A stretch of 64,000 nucleotides of DNA, taken from CAZWCX01 sp964632945 (GTDB lineage: Bacteria > Planctomycetota > MHYJ01 > WSZJ01 > CAZWCX01). Made by a program: the position numbers and the translations under genes. A model generated the notes under the pieces. That model ran no database searches. It was given only the letters and a program-made list of their open reading frames with translations, and was not told the DNA's origin. The stretch covers positions 1 to 64,000 of the forward strand of contig CAZWCX010000004.1 in assembly GCA_964632945.1 (NCBI GenBank), read 5' to 3'. Positions 40,656 to 50,200 of this stretch are shown here, piece after piece; position 1 is the first letter of the stretch; the number at the start of each line of letters is the position of its first letter.

Positions 40656-41693
40656 ATGTCCGTGGGCGCGGGATTCCCATCCGTTCTTGCCCTGGACGGC
40701 CCGGTGCCGGCCTGGGAATTGGGCCACCCTCCCGGCGAGGATCGATCCTGTGCGGGCCACGACGCGCGCCACGGCCGGATGCACGTCGCCGTGGTCCGCA
40801 CGGCAGGCGCGGAACGGCGGACCTTCGACCGTCACGGGACCGTCCTTTCGACGTTGCGCTGGGAGCCGTTTCCCGACCCGCGCGGGCCGGACCGGTGCCT
40901 GCCGCTGGGCGAGGACCGGGTGGTCGCTTGCCGCGGACGACTCACACCGGGGGCCTGGATCGGGGATCCGGATGGCCGCTGGCGCCCGGTGGCGCTGCCC
41001 GTCCCCTGCCCCGCCCTGGTCGGCCTCGTACCCCTTCCGGACGGCGGCGTCCTGGTGACCGCAGAGCGGGACACCGGCAGCACCCAGGCCCTCGACCTCG
41101 GGCCCGACGGGACCGTCCGCGGCCACGAGGTCTGGCAGGACAACGAAGTCACCGCGCGCTTCCGCTTCCCGGGGGTCGACGTGGATGTCCATGACTTCGA
41201 CAACCCATGGGAACCGTCCTGGGGGGCGCGCGTGCGCCCGCACGGCGGAACGGCATTGCAGTTCGGCCGGGCCCCTCTCGAGGCGGAGGGACTTCTCTGG
41301 TTCGACGGCTGGCTCGCCGTCTTCGGCGAAGACGCGCTCTGGGGCGTGCCCGTCACCGCCCCTCGCCGCAGCCACGCGCTGCTCTACGGTCCCTGGGCCC
41401 AGCGGACGGTCGGCCTCGCCCTCGACTTCCGCGGCCTCGATCTCATGCCCGGGCTGACCGAATTCCGCGCCCGCCTGGCCGGGGCCGTCCCGCCGCCGTA
41501 TGGTCAGTTCCAGTTGCTGGCGCATTCCCCCGTGAGCATCCAGGCGCTGCCGGACTCGCCGCGAAAGGTGCGGGGCACACGCCTCGACTCCCCCGTCCCG
41601 TTCGAATGGGTGTTCGAGGGCCCGCCGTCCACGGAGGAGTGGAAACGACGGATCGTCGACGGCACCTCCGCCCCGGCCGCGGCGACGGCGTGA
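40656..41693 (+). CDS. Protein of unknown function, beta-rich
   Basis: The 345-residue product (from MSVGAGFPSV) has no signal peptide or recognised family. It is rich in Gly, Trp, Pro and short beta-like segments (RMHVAVVRTAG, GVLVTAERDTG, EGLLWFDGWLAVFGEDALWG), which resembles a beta-propeller of five or six blades; this is only an impression. AGGAG 5 nt upstream favours ATG 40656 over an upstream GTG. It lies after the thiolase hairpin, perhaps as a separate unit. Confidence 0.65.
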   Translation: MSVGAGFPSVLALDGPVPAWELGHPPGEDRSCAGHDARHGRMHVAVVRTAGAERRTFDRHGTVLSTLRWEPFPDPRGPDRCLPLGEDRVVACRGRLTPGAWIGDPDGRWRPVALPVPCPALVGLVPLPDGGVLVTAERDTGSTQALDLGPDGTVRGHEVWQDNEVTARFRFPGVDVDVHDFDNPWEPSWGARVRPHGGTALQFGRAPLEAEGLLWFDGWLAVFGEDALWGVPVTAPRRSHALLYGPWAQRTVGLALDFRGLDLMPGLTEFRARLAGAVPPPYGQFQLLAHSPVSIQALPDSPRKVRGTRLDSPVPFEWVFEGPPSTEEWKRRIVDGTSAPAAATA

Positions 41694-41844
41694 ACCCGAG
41701 CGCCGGCTCCGGGCGGGAATTTCCCCTTCCGACACCCGCGACCCGTCGTCGACTCCCGGTGCGCCCCGAGCCCGGATCATCCGCGCACAGCTTCGCTGTT
41801 CGCGAACCATTCGGCTCCGGCCGGCCATGAAGTTCGGCCGCGCC

Positions 41845-42681
41845 CTATTTTCCCGCCTCCAGCCGCTTCTTCATCTCCCTGGCCTTGGCCGCTACCGCCG
41901 ACTCCGGCCAACGCTCGAGCAACCCGTCGAGGATTTGCATCGCCCGGGCGGCCTCTTTCGCATCGGCGGCCTTGCGCGCGCGCTCGTACCACCGCGCGGG
42001 CTCGATCCGGGCGGCGACCTGCTCGTCGAGGAAGCGCCAGCACTCGTCCCAGGCCTCGCCGGTCACCTGGTGACCCGCCCCCGCCATCTCCACGTACTTC
42101 ACCCGGCGATAGCCGGCGTCGCGGAACTTCCGCACCGTCCCCTGCGCGTGCTTGAGCGGGGTCATCTCGTCCTGATCGCCGTTGGCGATGAAGATCGGCA
42201 GGTTCTGGCACTCGGCATTCCGCGGCGGTTCGAACAGGCAGGAGGCGACGAACGAAACGATGCCGTCATAGACCCGGGGATTCTTGAGCCCGAGGTAGTA
42301 CGAGAAGTAGCCCCCGCGGGAGAACCCTCCGACCACCGTCCAGGTAATTTCATATTGTTTTTTCAACTCGAGGGTGAGCGCGACCACCGGCTTCAGGTCC
42401 TTCTCGAAGTGCCACTCCCCCGGATTCGGCGCGTCCGGAGCGACCAGGATGGCCTCGCGTCCCTGCGCGCGCCACATCGAGAATTCCTGCTCCTTGTCGC
42501 CGCCACGCCCGTGGAGGCAGACGATGAGCCCCATCCCCTCCTCGGCGTCGTACGACGACGGGACGCGAAGCAGATACTTCAGGCCGAGCGCGGAGGTGTG
42601 CTCCTCTTCCGCGCCGAGGATTCCGACGGCGCAGAGAGCCAGGAGCCAACCGAAGCCGATCCCCCGCCGCAGCGCACGCAT
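41845..42681 (-). CDS. Secreted alpha/beta hydrolase (esterase-like)
   Basis: The 278-residue protein has a signal peptide (to LGAEEEH). The alpha/beta hydrolase core includes an oxyanion-type strand (LIVCLHGRGGD), the nucleophile elbow GGFSRGG (Ser about 118), the acid in ANGDQDEMT and His in GAGHQVTG. This fits the phospholipase/carboxylesterase or depolymerase group. A short helical TPR-like C-terminus (AMQILDGLLERWPESAVAAKA) follows. The substrate is unknown. GGAGGG precedes the ATG. Confidence 0.85.
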   Translation of the reverse strand: MRALRRGIGFGWLLALCAVGILGAEEEHTSALGLKYLLRVPSSYDAEEGMGLIVCLHGRGGDKEQEFSMWRAQGREAILVAPDAPNPGEWHFEKDLKPVVALTLELKKQYEITWTVVGGFSRGGYFSYYLGLKNPRVYDGIVSFVASCLFEPPRNAECQNLPIFIANGDQDEMTPLKHAQGTVRKFRDAGYRRVKYVEMAGAGHQVTGEAWDECWRFLDEQVAARIEPARWYERARKAADAKEAARAMQILDGLLERWPESAVAAKAREMKKRLEAGK

Positions 42682-43282
42682 CTCCTGTTCCCTCCCGTCG
42701 CCGTCGGTCTCGCGCGCGACCGGGGCGGTCCTCCTTCCGATGGACCTCGCGGTCGGCGTCCGCCCGCGGCGCCGCAACCGCCGGGCTTCCCCGCGTGGCC
42801 GGACATTCCTCGTGTACCATAGTTCGCGTCGACCCGGCAATCGCCACGCCGTGCCGCCGGCCGCGCTCCCCAAGAACGAGCTCGTCCAGGCGCCGACGGT
42901 CGACGCACCGGCCGCCCGCCGGGGGGGCCCCGCTCCGGGAGTCCGCCCCTCCGTCGAACGCCGCGCCCGGCGCGCCGGAGAGGCCGGGACCGGGAGACGG
43001 GCCGCGCAGCGCGAAGGCGCGCCTGCGGCGCGACGTCCGGACGCGCGCCGAGGCGGCGCCTCCGCGGCAAGGCGGTCTCGGATGCAGGGGAGCCGCCCAA
43101 GTCCTGTTTGCCGGGGATATCGCGCAGCGTGAACAGAATATCCGCTGCGCTCGCCGGGTCGTACCCGGCCGCCCCGGGCCCGTGGCGGGAGGAGATCGGC
43201 CCTCCGCATTTCCTTGAACCCCTCCAATGCGGAACCCATGATAGTGCGGTTCCGAGGCTCCAGCAGAAGAGGAGGCCGATGC
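42682..43282. other. 601-nt intergenic region between divergent genes
   Basis: No frame here looks like a protein. It contains the VOC promoter (43214-43242). A second feature is overlapping inverted repeats around 43113-43153: GCGCAGCG with CGCTGCGC, and GGATAT with ATATCC. The rest is GC-rich sequence without recognisable features. Confidence 0.5.
43214..43254 (+). promoter_or_regulatory. Promoter with inverted repeat for the VOC gene
   Basis: TTGAAC (43214-43219) and CATGAT (43237-43242) are spaced by 17 nt. A perfect 7-bp inverted repeat CGGAACC / GGTTCCG (43230-43236 and 43248-43254) brackets the -10 box and may be an operator. Confidence 0.5.
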
Positions 43283-43765
43283 ATGGCCGGATTGAGTCCC
43301 AATACCTGGTGCCATGTCGAGATTCCGGCGACCGACGTCGCCCGCGCCCGCGGGTTCTACGGAACGGTGTTCGGTTGGAAATTCACCCACATCCCGCAGA
43401 TGGACTACACGCTCTATGCGACGGGGGACGGGGAGATCGGCGGAGGCTTGAGCCTGCCGCAACCGGGCGCCCCGCAGATGCTGGTCAATTACGTGAACGT
43501 CACCAGCATTGAGGCGACGGCCGCCAAAATCGAAGCGGCCGGCGGAGCGGTCCTTCAACCCAAGTTCGAAGTCCCGGGGGCGGGCTGGATCTCGATCGTC
43601 CAGGACACCGAGGGCAACGTCTTCGGCCTCTGGAAGGGCATGAATCCGCCGCCCGCGGAGGCGCCGGCAAAGAAAGCCCGGAAGAAGGCGCCCCGAAAGG
43701 CCGGGGGGAAGAAGCCCGCGCGCAAGCCGGCGAAGAAGTCCGCGGCGACAAAGCGCAAGCGGTAA
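43283..43765 (+). CDS. VOC/glyoxalase-family protein with histone H1-like tail
   Basis: The 160-residue protein has a VOC domain (about 5-118: WCHVEIPATDVARARGFYG, VFGWKFTHIP, WISIVQDTEGNVFGLW) of the kind found in small predicted enzymes of the glyoxalase superfamily. It ends in about 35 residues of Lys/Ala/Pro/Arg (KKARKKAPRKAGGKKPARK) like histone H1 or bacterial Hc1 tails. Such tails bind DNA or RNA, so nucleoid association is possible. GGAGG 7 nt upstream fixes the ATG. Confidence 0.85.
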   Translation: MAGLSPNTWCHVEIPATDVARARGFYGTVFGWKFTHIPQMDYTLYATGDGEIGGGLSLPQPGAPQMLVNYVNVTSIEATAAKIEAAGGAVLQPKFEVPGAGWISIVQDTEGNVFGLWKGMNPPPAEAPAKKARKKAPRKAGGKKPARKPAKKSAATKRKR

Positions 43766-43862
43766 TCCGGCGCCGGTGGATCTCGCCCCTCCCGAAACCG
43801 AGCGGAGTCCCCCGGGGCGGTCGGCGCGGCCGGCGACCGGGTTCGGGGGACGTCCGCCCCGC

Positions 43863-45137
43863 CTACTTCTTCGTCAACCCCTCCGGGATGAACGAGAACC
43901 ACGGGGCCTGCACGAGCGGCTGGTTGAGCCACACTTTGGCACCCCGGTAATGGAAGAACTGGGCGACGAACGTCTGGGCGATGAACGACAGCCAGAACAA
44001 CACCGCGCACGTCGCGAAGGCCATTCGCGCCGCCCGGGTCGTGGTCCACACCGCCGCGCGCACCACGGGGTGTTGCGGGGCCTCGGTCCGCAGGCGCACC
44101 AGTCCGAGTCGATCGAGGGTCTCGCGTTCGGAGGCCGCGAGCCGGTCACGGGAGAGATCGCCGCTCTGCACCGCATCGAGCACGGATCGTGCGTAGATCT
44201 TGGCCGCCGCCAGGCGCAGCAGGACGTACACCGGAAAGACGGCCAGGCAGCACCAGAAGTAGTAGCCCTGGAGGAAGGCGAGTACCTGTGCGTCGGTCCA
44301 GGAGGCGGACTCGGGGATGAAGGCACTGAAGAAGACCGGCAGGATCCACGCGACCATGAACGGCACCATCGCGGCGGAGTAGAGGGCGGCCAGCGCGAGG
44401 GACGAGAACCAGGAGCGCCGGACCAGCCCCCAGACGAGTCCAAAATCGTAGAAGGCGCGCCAGTTCCCCGTCACCGCTTGCCGGATCTGCGCCATCGGGA
44501 CGTACAGCATCGCCGCCGCGAAGAGGGCGCTGCCGAACAAACCCGTCGACACCGCCACCGACCATTGCTCGTATCCCTTGTGGAACGAGTTGTTCCAGCC
44601 GTCGTACCAGGCGAAGAGCCAGAGGACGCAACCGGGCAGCGTGAGCACCCAGGTGTTGAACAACCCCTGGAGCCCGAGCTTCAGGTTGGCGCCGAGCGAG
44701 CCGAACCCGGCACGGAGGCGTCCGCGCAATCCGCCGGCGCGCGGCGCGGCGGCGGGCGCCACGATCCACCGCGGCCAGGCGGCGTCCTCCCGCGTGCACT
44801 CATCGTCGGCCAGGAAGTCCGCGAATGCGTGCGCTCCGCCGTCGGCGCCGGCCGCCTGCTTCCACCAGCGGCGGAAGACTTCGCGCCGTGCGGCGCGCAG
44901 GGCCCAGCCGACCACCAAGACCGCCCCGAGTGCGGAGGTGCACAGGACTCCGCCGAAGAACCACGTCCAGGCGGCGGTGAGAGCGCGGCGCAGGGTGGAA
45001 GGCCGAGCCCGACCTGCCGGAAGCAGGGCGGTCTCCGGGGGGTGCGAACCCGTCCCCGACGCGGCGGGCCGTTCCGCGACCGCGACCGCCGCCGGGAGTT
45101 CCAACGCTTCGGACATGGGCATCGCGCTTCCGCTCAT
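43863..45137 (-). CDS. Multi-pass membrane protein of unknown function
   Basis: The 424-residue protein has about six membrane helices (around 56-80, 165-190, 205-225, 255-290, 308-335 and 375-400) with a cytosolic segment of about 80 residues after the first. No family is recognised; the arrangement recalls DUF4013-type proteins. Its ATG overlaps the stop of the upstream Tat-exported protein by 4 nt (ATGA), with GAGGAGG upstream, so the two are translationally coupled and likely act together. Confidence 0.72.
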   Translation of the reverse strand: MSGSAMPMSEALELPAAVAVAERPAASGTGSHPPETALLPAGRARPSTLRRALTAAWTWFFGGVLCTSALGAVLVVGWALRAARREVFRRWWKQAAGADGGAHAFADFLADDECTREDAAWPRWIVAPAAAPRAGGLRGRLRAGFGSLGANLKLGLQGLFNTWVLTLPGCVLWLFAWYDGWNNSFHKGYEQWSVAVSTGLFGSALFAAAMLYVPMAQIRQAVTGNWRAFYDFGLVWGLVRRSWFSSLALAALYSAAMVPFMVAWILPVFFSAFIPESASWTDAQVLAFLQGYYFWCCLAVFPVYVLLRLAAAKIYARSVLDAVQSGDLSRDRLAASERETLDRLGLVRLRTEAPQHPVVRAAVWTTTRAARMAFATCAVLFWLSFIAQTFVAQFFHYRGAKVWLNQPLVQAPWFSFIPEGLTKK

Positions 45138-46330
45138 GCCATCGCCTCCTCGAGAATGCGCCCCTCCGCGAACTCGGTCTTCAACCCCGCCGCGTGCCCC
45201 ACCGTCGGCGCGACATCGATCTGCTGCACCGGCTTGTCGACCACGCGCCCGCGGGCGATCCCCGGTCCGCAGACCAGGGCGAAGATTTCGTGCGACGACT
45301 TGTCCCCGAAGTGGTGCTGGCACGGGATGTCGCCGAACCGGTTGTCGTCCCGTCCGCAATCGGGCACCACCATCAGTATCGTGTTGTCCCGGTACTCCTC
45401 GTCGGCATCGATGGCCGAGACGAGTTCGCGCAACCCCTCGTCCATGATCGAAACGCCGCGCAGGTAGTGCGACATGTTTCCCCAGTGGACGTAGTCGCAA
45501 TCCGTGTAGTTGATCATCATGAACTGCGGCCGCAATTCCTTCAGCGCCCGGATCGACAGGGTCGTCAACAGTCGATCGCCGCGCGGATTGACGAGGCCGG
45601 TCTCCCCGTAATGCCTCCGCCACCCCTCCCAGAACGCTTCCAGCGCCGCGGGCTGCCCGTTGCTCTCCTCGCGGCGATAGTCGACCCGCTCCATCTTCGC
45701 CAGTTCCCGGTTGAGGTCGGCGAGTTCCGATTCCGGACCACGGAACTCCTGGATCCGGCGACGGAGCAGGTAGGTCTTGTAGCGGAACAGGCTCAGCACG
45801 TTCGAACGGTAGTTCACGCCGAAGGTGTGATGATTGCTGAAGGTGTAGAATTCCTCGTCCTTGCGATCCTCGGAATTGACGATCAGCGTCCGATGCTCGG
45901 GGATCGCGTAGTGCTTGCGCAGATACTCGGGCAAGGTCGGAACCTTGGCCTCGAACTGGGCGCCGAGGAACCGCCCTTCCACGTCTTCGTACCGGTCGTA
46001 CTTTCCGGTGAGGATGTTGAGCGTCCCCTCTCCGTGGCTGGTTTGAATCCCTTCCTGGGAGACGATTTCCATGTTCGGGAAGAGGGTCCCGCGCCGCGTC
46101 AGCTCGTGGCAGAGGAACGGACTCCAGGTGGTTTCCGGGACGATCGCCTCGCGGCGTCGGACGCCGCCGCCGAATCGCACGACGATGAGATTGGGTCCCC
46201 GGTAAGGGGCGCCCGACACGAGCGGCGCCGCCTCCTGCGCCAGAAGCGGGAGATCGCCCCAGGCCAGGGCCCCCAGCCCGGCGGCCACCCCCTTCAGGAA
46301 TCCTCGTCGATCCAGCCCGGCGTCCATCAT
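45134..46330 (-). CDS. Tat-exported alkaline phosphatase-superfamily (sulfatase-like) protein
   Basis: The 398-residue protein starts with a twin-arginine signal (LDRRGFLKGVAAGLGAL). The mature part resembles the alkaline phosphatase/sulfatase superfamily: PNLIVVRFGGG strand near the N-terminus, SQEGIQTSHGEGTLNILTG, FMMINYTDCDYVHWG and TILMVVPDCGRDD, then QHHFGDKSSH with likely metal-ligand His residues. The sulfatase CxPxR formylglycine motif is not seen, so a phosphatase or phosphodiesterase-like activity, or none, is possible. GGAGGGG precedes the ATG. It overlaps the following membrane protein gene. Confidence 0.8.
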   Translation of the reverse strand: MMDAGLDRRGFLKGVAAGLGALAWGDLPLLAQEAAPLVSGAPYRGPNLIVVRFGGGVRRREAIVPETTWSPFLCHELTRRGTLFPNMEIVSQEGIQTSHGEGTLNILTGKYDRYEDVEGRFLGAQFEAKVPTLPEYLRKHYAIPEHRTLIVNSEDRKDEEFYTFSNHHTFGVNYRSNVLSLFRYKTYLLRRRIQEFRGPESELADLNRELAKMERVDYRREESNGQPAALEAFWEGWRRHYGETGLVNPRGDRLLTTLSIRALKELRPQFMMINYTDCDYVHWGNMSHYLRGVSIMDEGLRELVSAIDADEEYRDNTILMVVPDCGRDDNRFGDIPCQHHFGDKSSHEIFALVCGPGIARGRVVDKPVQQIDVAPTVGHAAGLKTEFAEGRILEEAMA

Positions 46331-46529
46331 CGCTGCCCCTCCATTCGGTTTCGTGCCGGGGAATACCCCGCGGCCGCGGGGAAGGTTTCGGGATTTTGCG
46401 GGCTCGCCGCGTCCGAGGCACGCCCGTGATCCTTGCCCTTGACCCGCCGGTCGCCGGGCGCGAGGATATCCCCTCGTTCTCAGGCCGGCGCGCGCCGGCC
46501 GGCTCCCGCCATGAGGTCCGACCGTCGCC

Positions 46530-47291
46530 ATGACCCATCGCGCCGACGACACCAGCATGGGCGGCCGCCGCGGCGACCTGCCCGACACGCGGTGTTCCGA
46601 AATCCAACGCATCCTGAGCGCCGAACCGTTCGAACGCGAGGAGGCGTTCGGCGCCCTGGTCGCGGCCTATTGGAAACCGGTCTACAAATCCATCCGGATC
46701 CGCTGGAACAAGTCCAATGAGGACGCCAAGGATCTGACGCAGGAGTTCTTCGTCCGCGTCCTCGAGAAGGACTCCCTCCGTTCCTTCGATCCCGCCAAGG
46801 GACGATTTCGCACGTTCCTCATGGTGTGCCTGCAACGCTTCCTCTCGAATGAACACGCAGCGGCGGGGCGGCTCAAGCGCGGAGGAGGCGTGACCTTCGT
46901 GCCGATCCCGTTCGAGGACGCGGAGGAGGAGTTGCGCGCGCGACCGGCTTCCGCGCCGGAGGATCTCGAGGCGACGTTCGAGCGGGAATGGGTACGCCAC
47001 CTGTTCGGTTGCGCCCTCGATCGCCTGCGGACGGAGTTGATCGAGCGGGACAAGGAGGTGCAATTCCGCCTTTTCGAGCGCTGGGACCTCCGCGCCGGGG
47101 CGGACGACCCGAACGGCTATGACGCGCTCGAAGCGGAATTCGGGCTCACCCGCAACCAGATCGGCAATACCCTCTCCGCCTGCCGGAGGCGCTTGCGGGA
47201 AATCGTCCTCCAGCAGTTGCGCGCGATCACGGCGAGCGAGGAGGAGTATCGCGAAGAGGTCCGCACGGTCCTGGGAGCGGAGTCGGCCTGA
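46530..47291 (+). CDS. RNA polymerase sigma factor, ECF type of planctomycete STPK-linked group
   Basis: The 253-residue protein has sigma region 2 (DLTQEFFVRVLEKDSLRSFDP near 68-88, RTFLMVCLQRFLSNE) and a C-terminal region 4 helix-turn-helix (LEAEFGLTRNQIGNTLSACRRRL near 205-227). The linker is longer than in ordinary ECF factors. Sigma factors of this kind are typically encoded next to Ser/Thr kinases in planctomycetes. Here the TGA overlaps the kinase ATG by one base, so a kinase-controlled sigma factor is a reasonable inference. The start lacks a clear Shine-Dalgarno. Confidence 0.87.
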   Translation: MTHRADDTSMGGRRGDLPDTRCSEIQRILSAEPFEREEAFGALVAAYWKPVYKSIRIRWNKSNEDAKDLTQEFFVRVLEKDSLRSFDPAKGRFRTFLMVCLQRFLSNEHAAAGRLKRGGGVTFVPIPFEDAEEELRARPASAPEDLEATFEREWVRHLFGCALDRLRTELIERDKEVQFRLFERWDLRAGADDPNGYDALEAEFGLTRNQIGNTLSACRRRLREIVLQQLRAITASEEEYREEVRTVLGAESA

Positions 47292-50200
47292 TGTTCGTCG
47301 ACGACGACCGCCTGCGCCGGCTCCAGGGGGTCACACGCTCGGCCGGTGAGACCACCCGGGCCGGGACCGGGGCCCTCCCGGGCTCGATCGGTCGCTATGA
47401 AGTCCGCTCCCTCCTCGGTCGCGGCGGGATGGGGGTGGTCTATCTTGCCTGGGATGCCGAGCTGCGGCGCGAGGTGGCGGTCAAAGTCCTCCGCGCCGCG
47501 GACCGGTCGGATGAAGAGCAGATCGCCCGCTTCTGGCGCGAGGCCCGGATCGCCGGCAACCTGAATCATCCCGGGATCGTGGCCGTCCACGAAGTCGGCG
47601 CGTTCGAAGACTCCCCGTTCGTGGTCATGGAGCGGATCGACGGCGAGTCGCTCTCGCGCGTGATCGAGGAACGGGATGCGTGGCCGCTCGAGGAGCGGGT
47701 GCGCGTGGTGCGAGACGCCGCGCGCGCGATCGAGCACGCCCATGGACACGGAATCGTGCACCGGGACCTCAAGCCGTCGAATCTGCTCGTGGATCGCGCC
47801 GGGCGCGTCCGAGTCCTCGACTTCGGCCTGGCGCGCCGGATGGAGGGCGAGACGCGATTGACCGGCTCCGATCAGGTGCTCGGTACGCCGGGGTACATGC
47901 CGCCGGAACAGGCTTCGCCGCAAGACGCGGCCCCGTCGCCGACCGCGGACGTGTTCGCCCTGGGGGCCATTCTGTACGAGGTCCTCACGCGACGGCGCGC
48001 GGTCTCCGGATCGACCCTCGCCGAACTCATGCGCTCCACCCTCGCCTTCGACGTGACCCCGCCGCGCGCGATCGACCCGAGGATCCCCCGCCCGCTCGAA
48101 CTCGTGTGCCTGCGCTGCCTCGAACCGTCACCGGCCGCCCGCTATCGCGATGCCCGGGGACTCGCGGACGACCTGGACCGATGGCTGGCCGGCGACGCCG
48201 TTCTCGCCCGCCCCCCCGCGGCGTGGATCCGGGCCTTGCGCGCGGCGTCCCGCCGCCGGGCCGTGCTGATTTCGATCGCGGCGCTCGGCCTCACGGCGGC
48301 CGCGCTGACGGGCTGGGGCGCCTGGGAGCGGGCGAATCGCGCGGCCGCCCAGGCGGACCTCGACCGGCGCCGGGCCGACGCCGAAGCCGCGCGGGCCCGC
48401 GCGGATCTCGAAACGGCCCGGCTCGTCTCCGATGTCCTCGGCCGCTGGGCCGTTCTGTCCGGTCCGCTCGGCCTCCTCGAGGACTCCTTTCACGATTCGC
48501 GACTCAGCCCGGTCGCGCTCCGGACGGTAGCGGAGGCTCCGTGGACCGCGGTCCGGCGCTTCCTCGAAGAGACCCCCGCCGACCCGGCAAGCCAGGCGGT
48601 CGCACGCGCCCTCGCCGGGTGGGCCCGCCGGCTTGCCGGCCATGAGGACGAAGGACTCGCCTGGATGCGGGAAGCCCGGGAACGCGACCCGAACCTCCCC
48701 TTCGGCGCGGCGCTCGAGGCCCTCGTCCTTTCCTCCCGGTACCTGGAAGCCCAGCAGCTTCCCCCGGTTTACATCTCGGGGGCGGGCCTCCGGATCCTCG
48801 GCACACCCGAAGAAACCCCGGCGATGGCCGGAATCCGCGCCGACATCGAACGGCACCTGGCGCAGGCCGGCCGCGCGCGCGTGTGGGGCGGCGGGATCGC
48901 CGCCGAATTGCGCGCCCTCCTGGAGGCGTTCGGCCACCTCCAGGCCGCGCGCTACGCACAGGCCGAACAGCGGCTTTCCGACCTGCTCGGCCGCGCCCCC
49001 CACTTCCGCAGCGAGATCCTGCTCGCGCGCGCCCACGCACGCTCGCTCGATCGCCGGTATCACCGGGCCGTCGAGGACTACGAGGCCGTCCGCGCCGCCC
49101 GCCCCCACCACGCCCCGGTCCTGCGCCTTCTGGCCTCGTCCCTCTTCCACTTGGGCGTCCAGGAGGACCTGCGCGGCCGGGATGCCCGCCCGCGCTTCCG
49201 CGCGGCCCTCGCGCATCTCGACCGCGCGCTCGAACTCGATCCGGACCTGGCGGCCGCGCGCGCCAACCGCGCCCAGGCCCGCTTCCACCTGGGCCTCAGC
49301 GACTGGCGCGCCGGAAGCTCCCCGCAGAGCCACTTCGATGCCGCCCTCGCGGACTTCGACGCCGACGTGGAAGAATGGCCGGAAGAAGCGCTTCCCTTCG
49401 CCGGCCGAGCGATGATTCTCGACGCCTTCGGCGACTGGGCGTGGGAAGCCGGCCACGATGCCCGCGACCTCTACCGCCGAGCGGCCGAGGCGCTGGAGGA
49501 AGCCGCACGGAGAGGACTGCCGGAACCGCAACTCTTCGCCGGCCGCGGCGGCGTCGCCGTCGGCCGCGGACTCGCGGAAGGCCGCGGCGGGGGGGATCCG
49601 CGCCCCCATCTCGAGGCCGCCTTGACCTGGTTCGATCGACTCCTGGAACAACGGCCCGACGAGGTGGAGGCATGGCACCTGCGGGCCAAGGCCGGGTATC
49701 ACCTCGGGGACGCCCTGGAGGAACGCGGCCAGGACCCCGTCGCCACGCTGGAACGCGCGATCGCCGACTTCACACGGGCCCTCGAGCGGGATCCCGCCTT
49801 CGCGGAGTCCTGGGGGGACCGGGGCAACGCCCGCCTGCGCCTGGGCGAGGTCCTCCACGCCCGTCACCAGGATCCCCGCCCGCTCTACCGCCTCGCCCTT
49901 TCCGACCAGGAGGAGGGGATGCGGCTGCGACCGGAAGATCCGCATCACCGCTTCAACCACGGGGCCGTGTGGTTGCGCATCGCGGAAGCGGAACTCGCCC
50001 TGCGCGGCGATCCCCGCGAAGCCTGCGCGCGCGCCGTCGACGACTTCGACGCGGTCCTGAAGCTCGCGCCGCATCATCCCAAAGCCCTCGCCCAGCGCGG
50101 CGACGCCCGCACCCTGTGGGGCCAGGAACTCCTGGCGCGCCGGCAGGACCCCTGGCCGCTCTGGGATCGGGCGATCGCGGACTACCGCGAAGCGCGCACA

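Noticed and set aside
42682..43282. Hidden gene in the 601-nt divergent gap
   Set aside because: All frames are Arg/Pro/Gly-rich with no family match or ribosome binding site; no hydrophobic or structured segment stands out.
45134..46330. Canonical sulfatase with formylglycine site
   Set aside because: No CxPxR or SxPxR motif is visible, so only superfamily membership is claimed.
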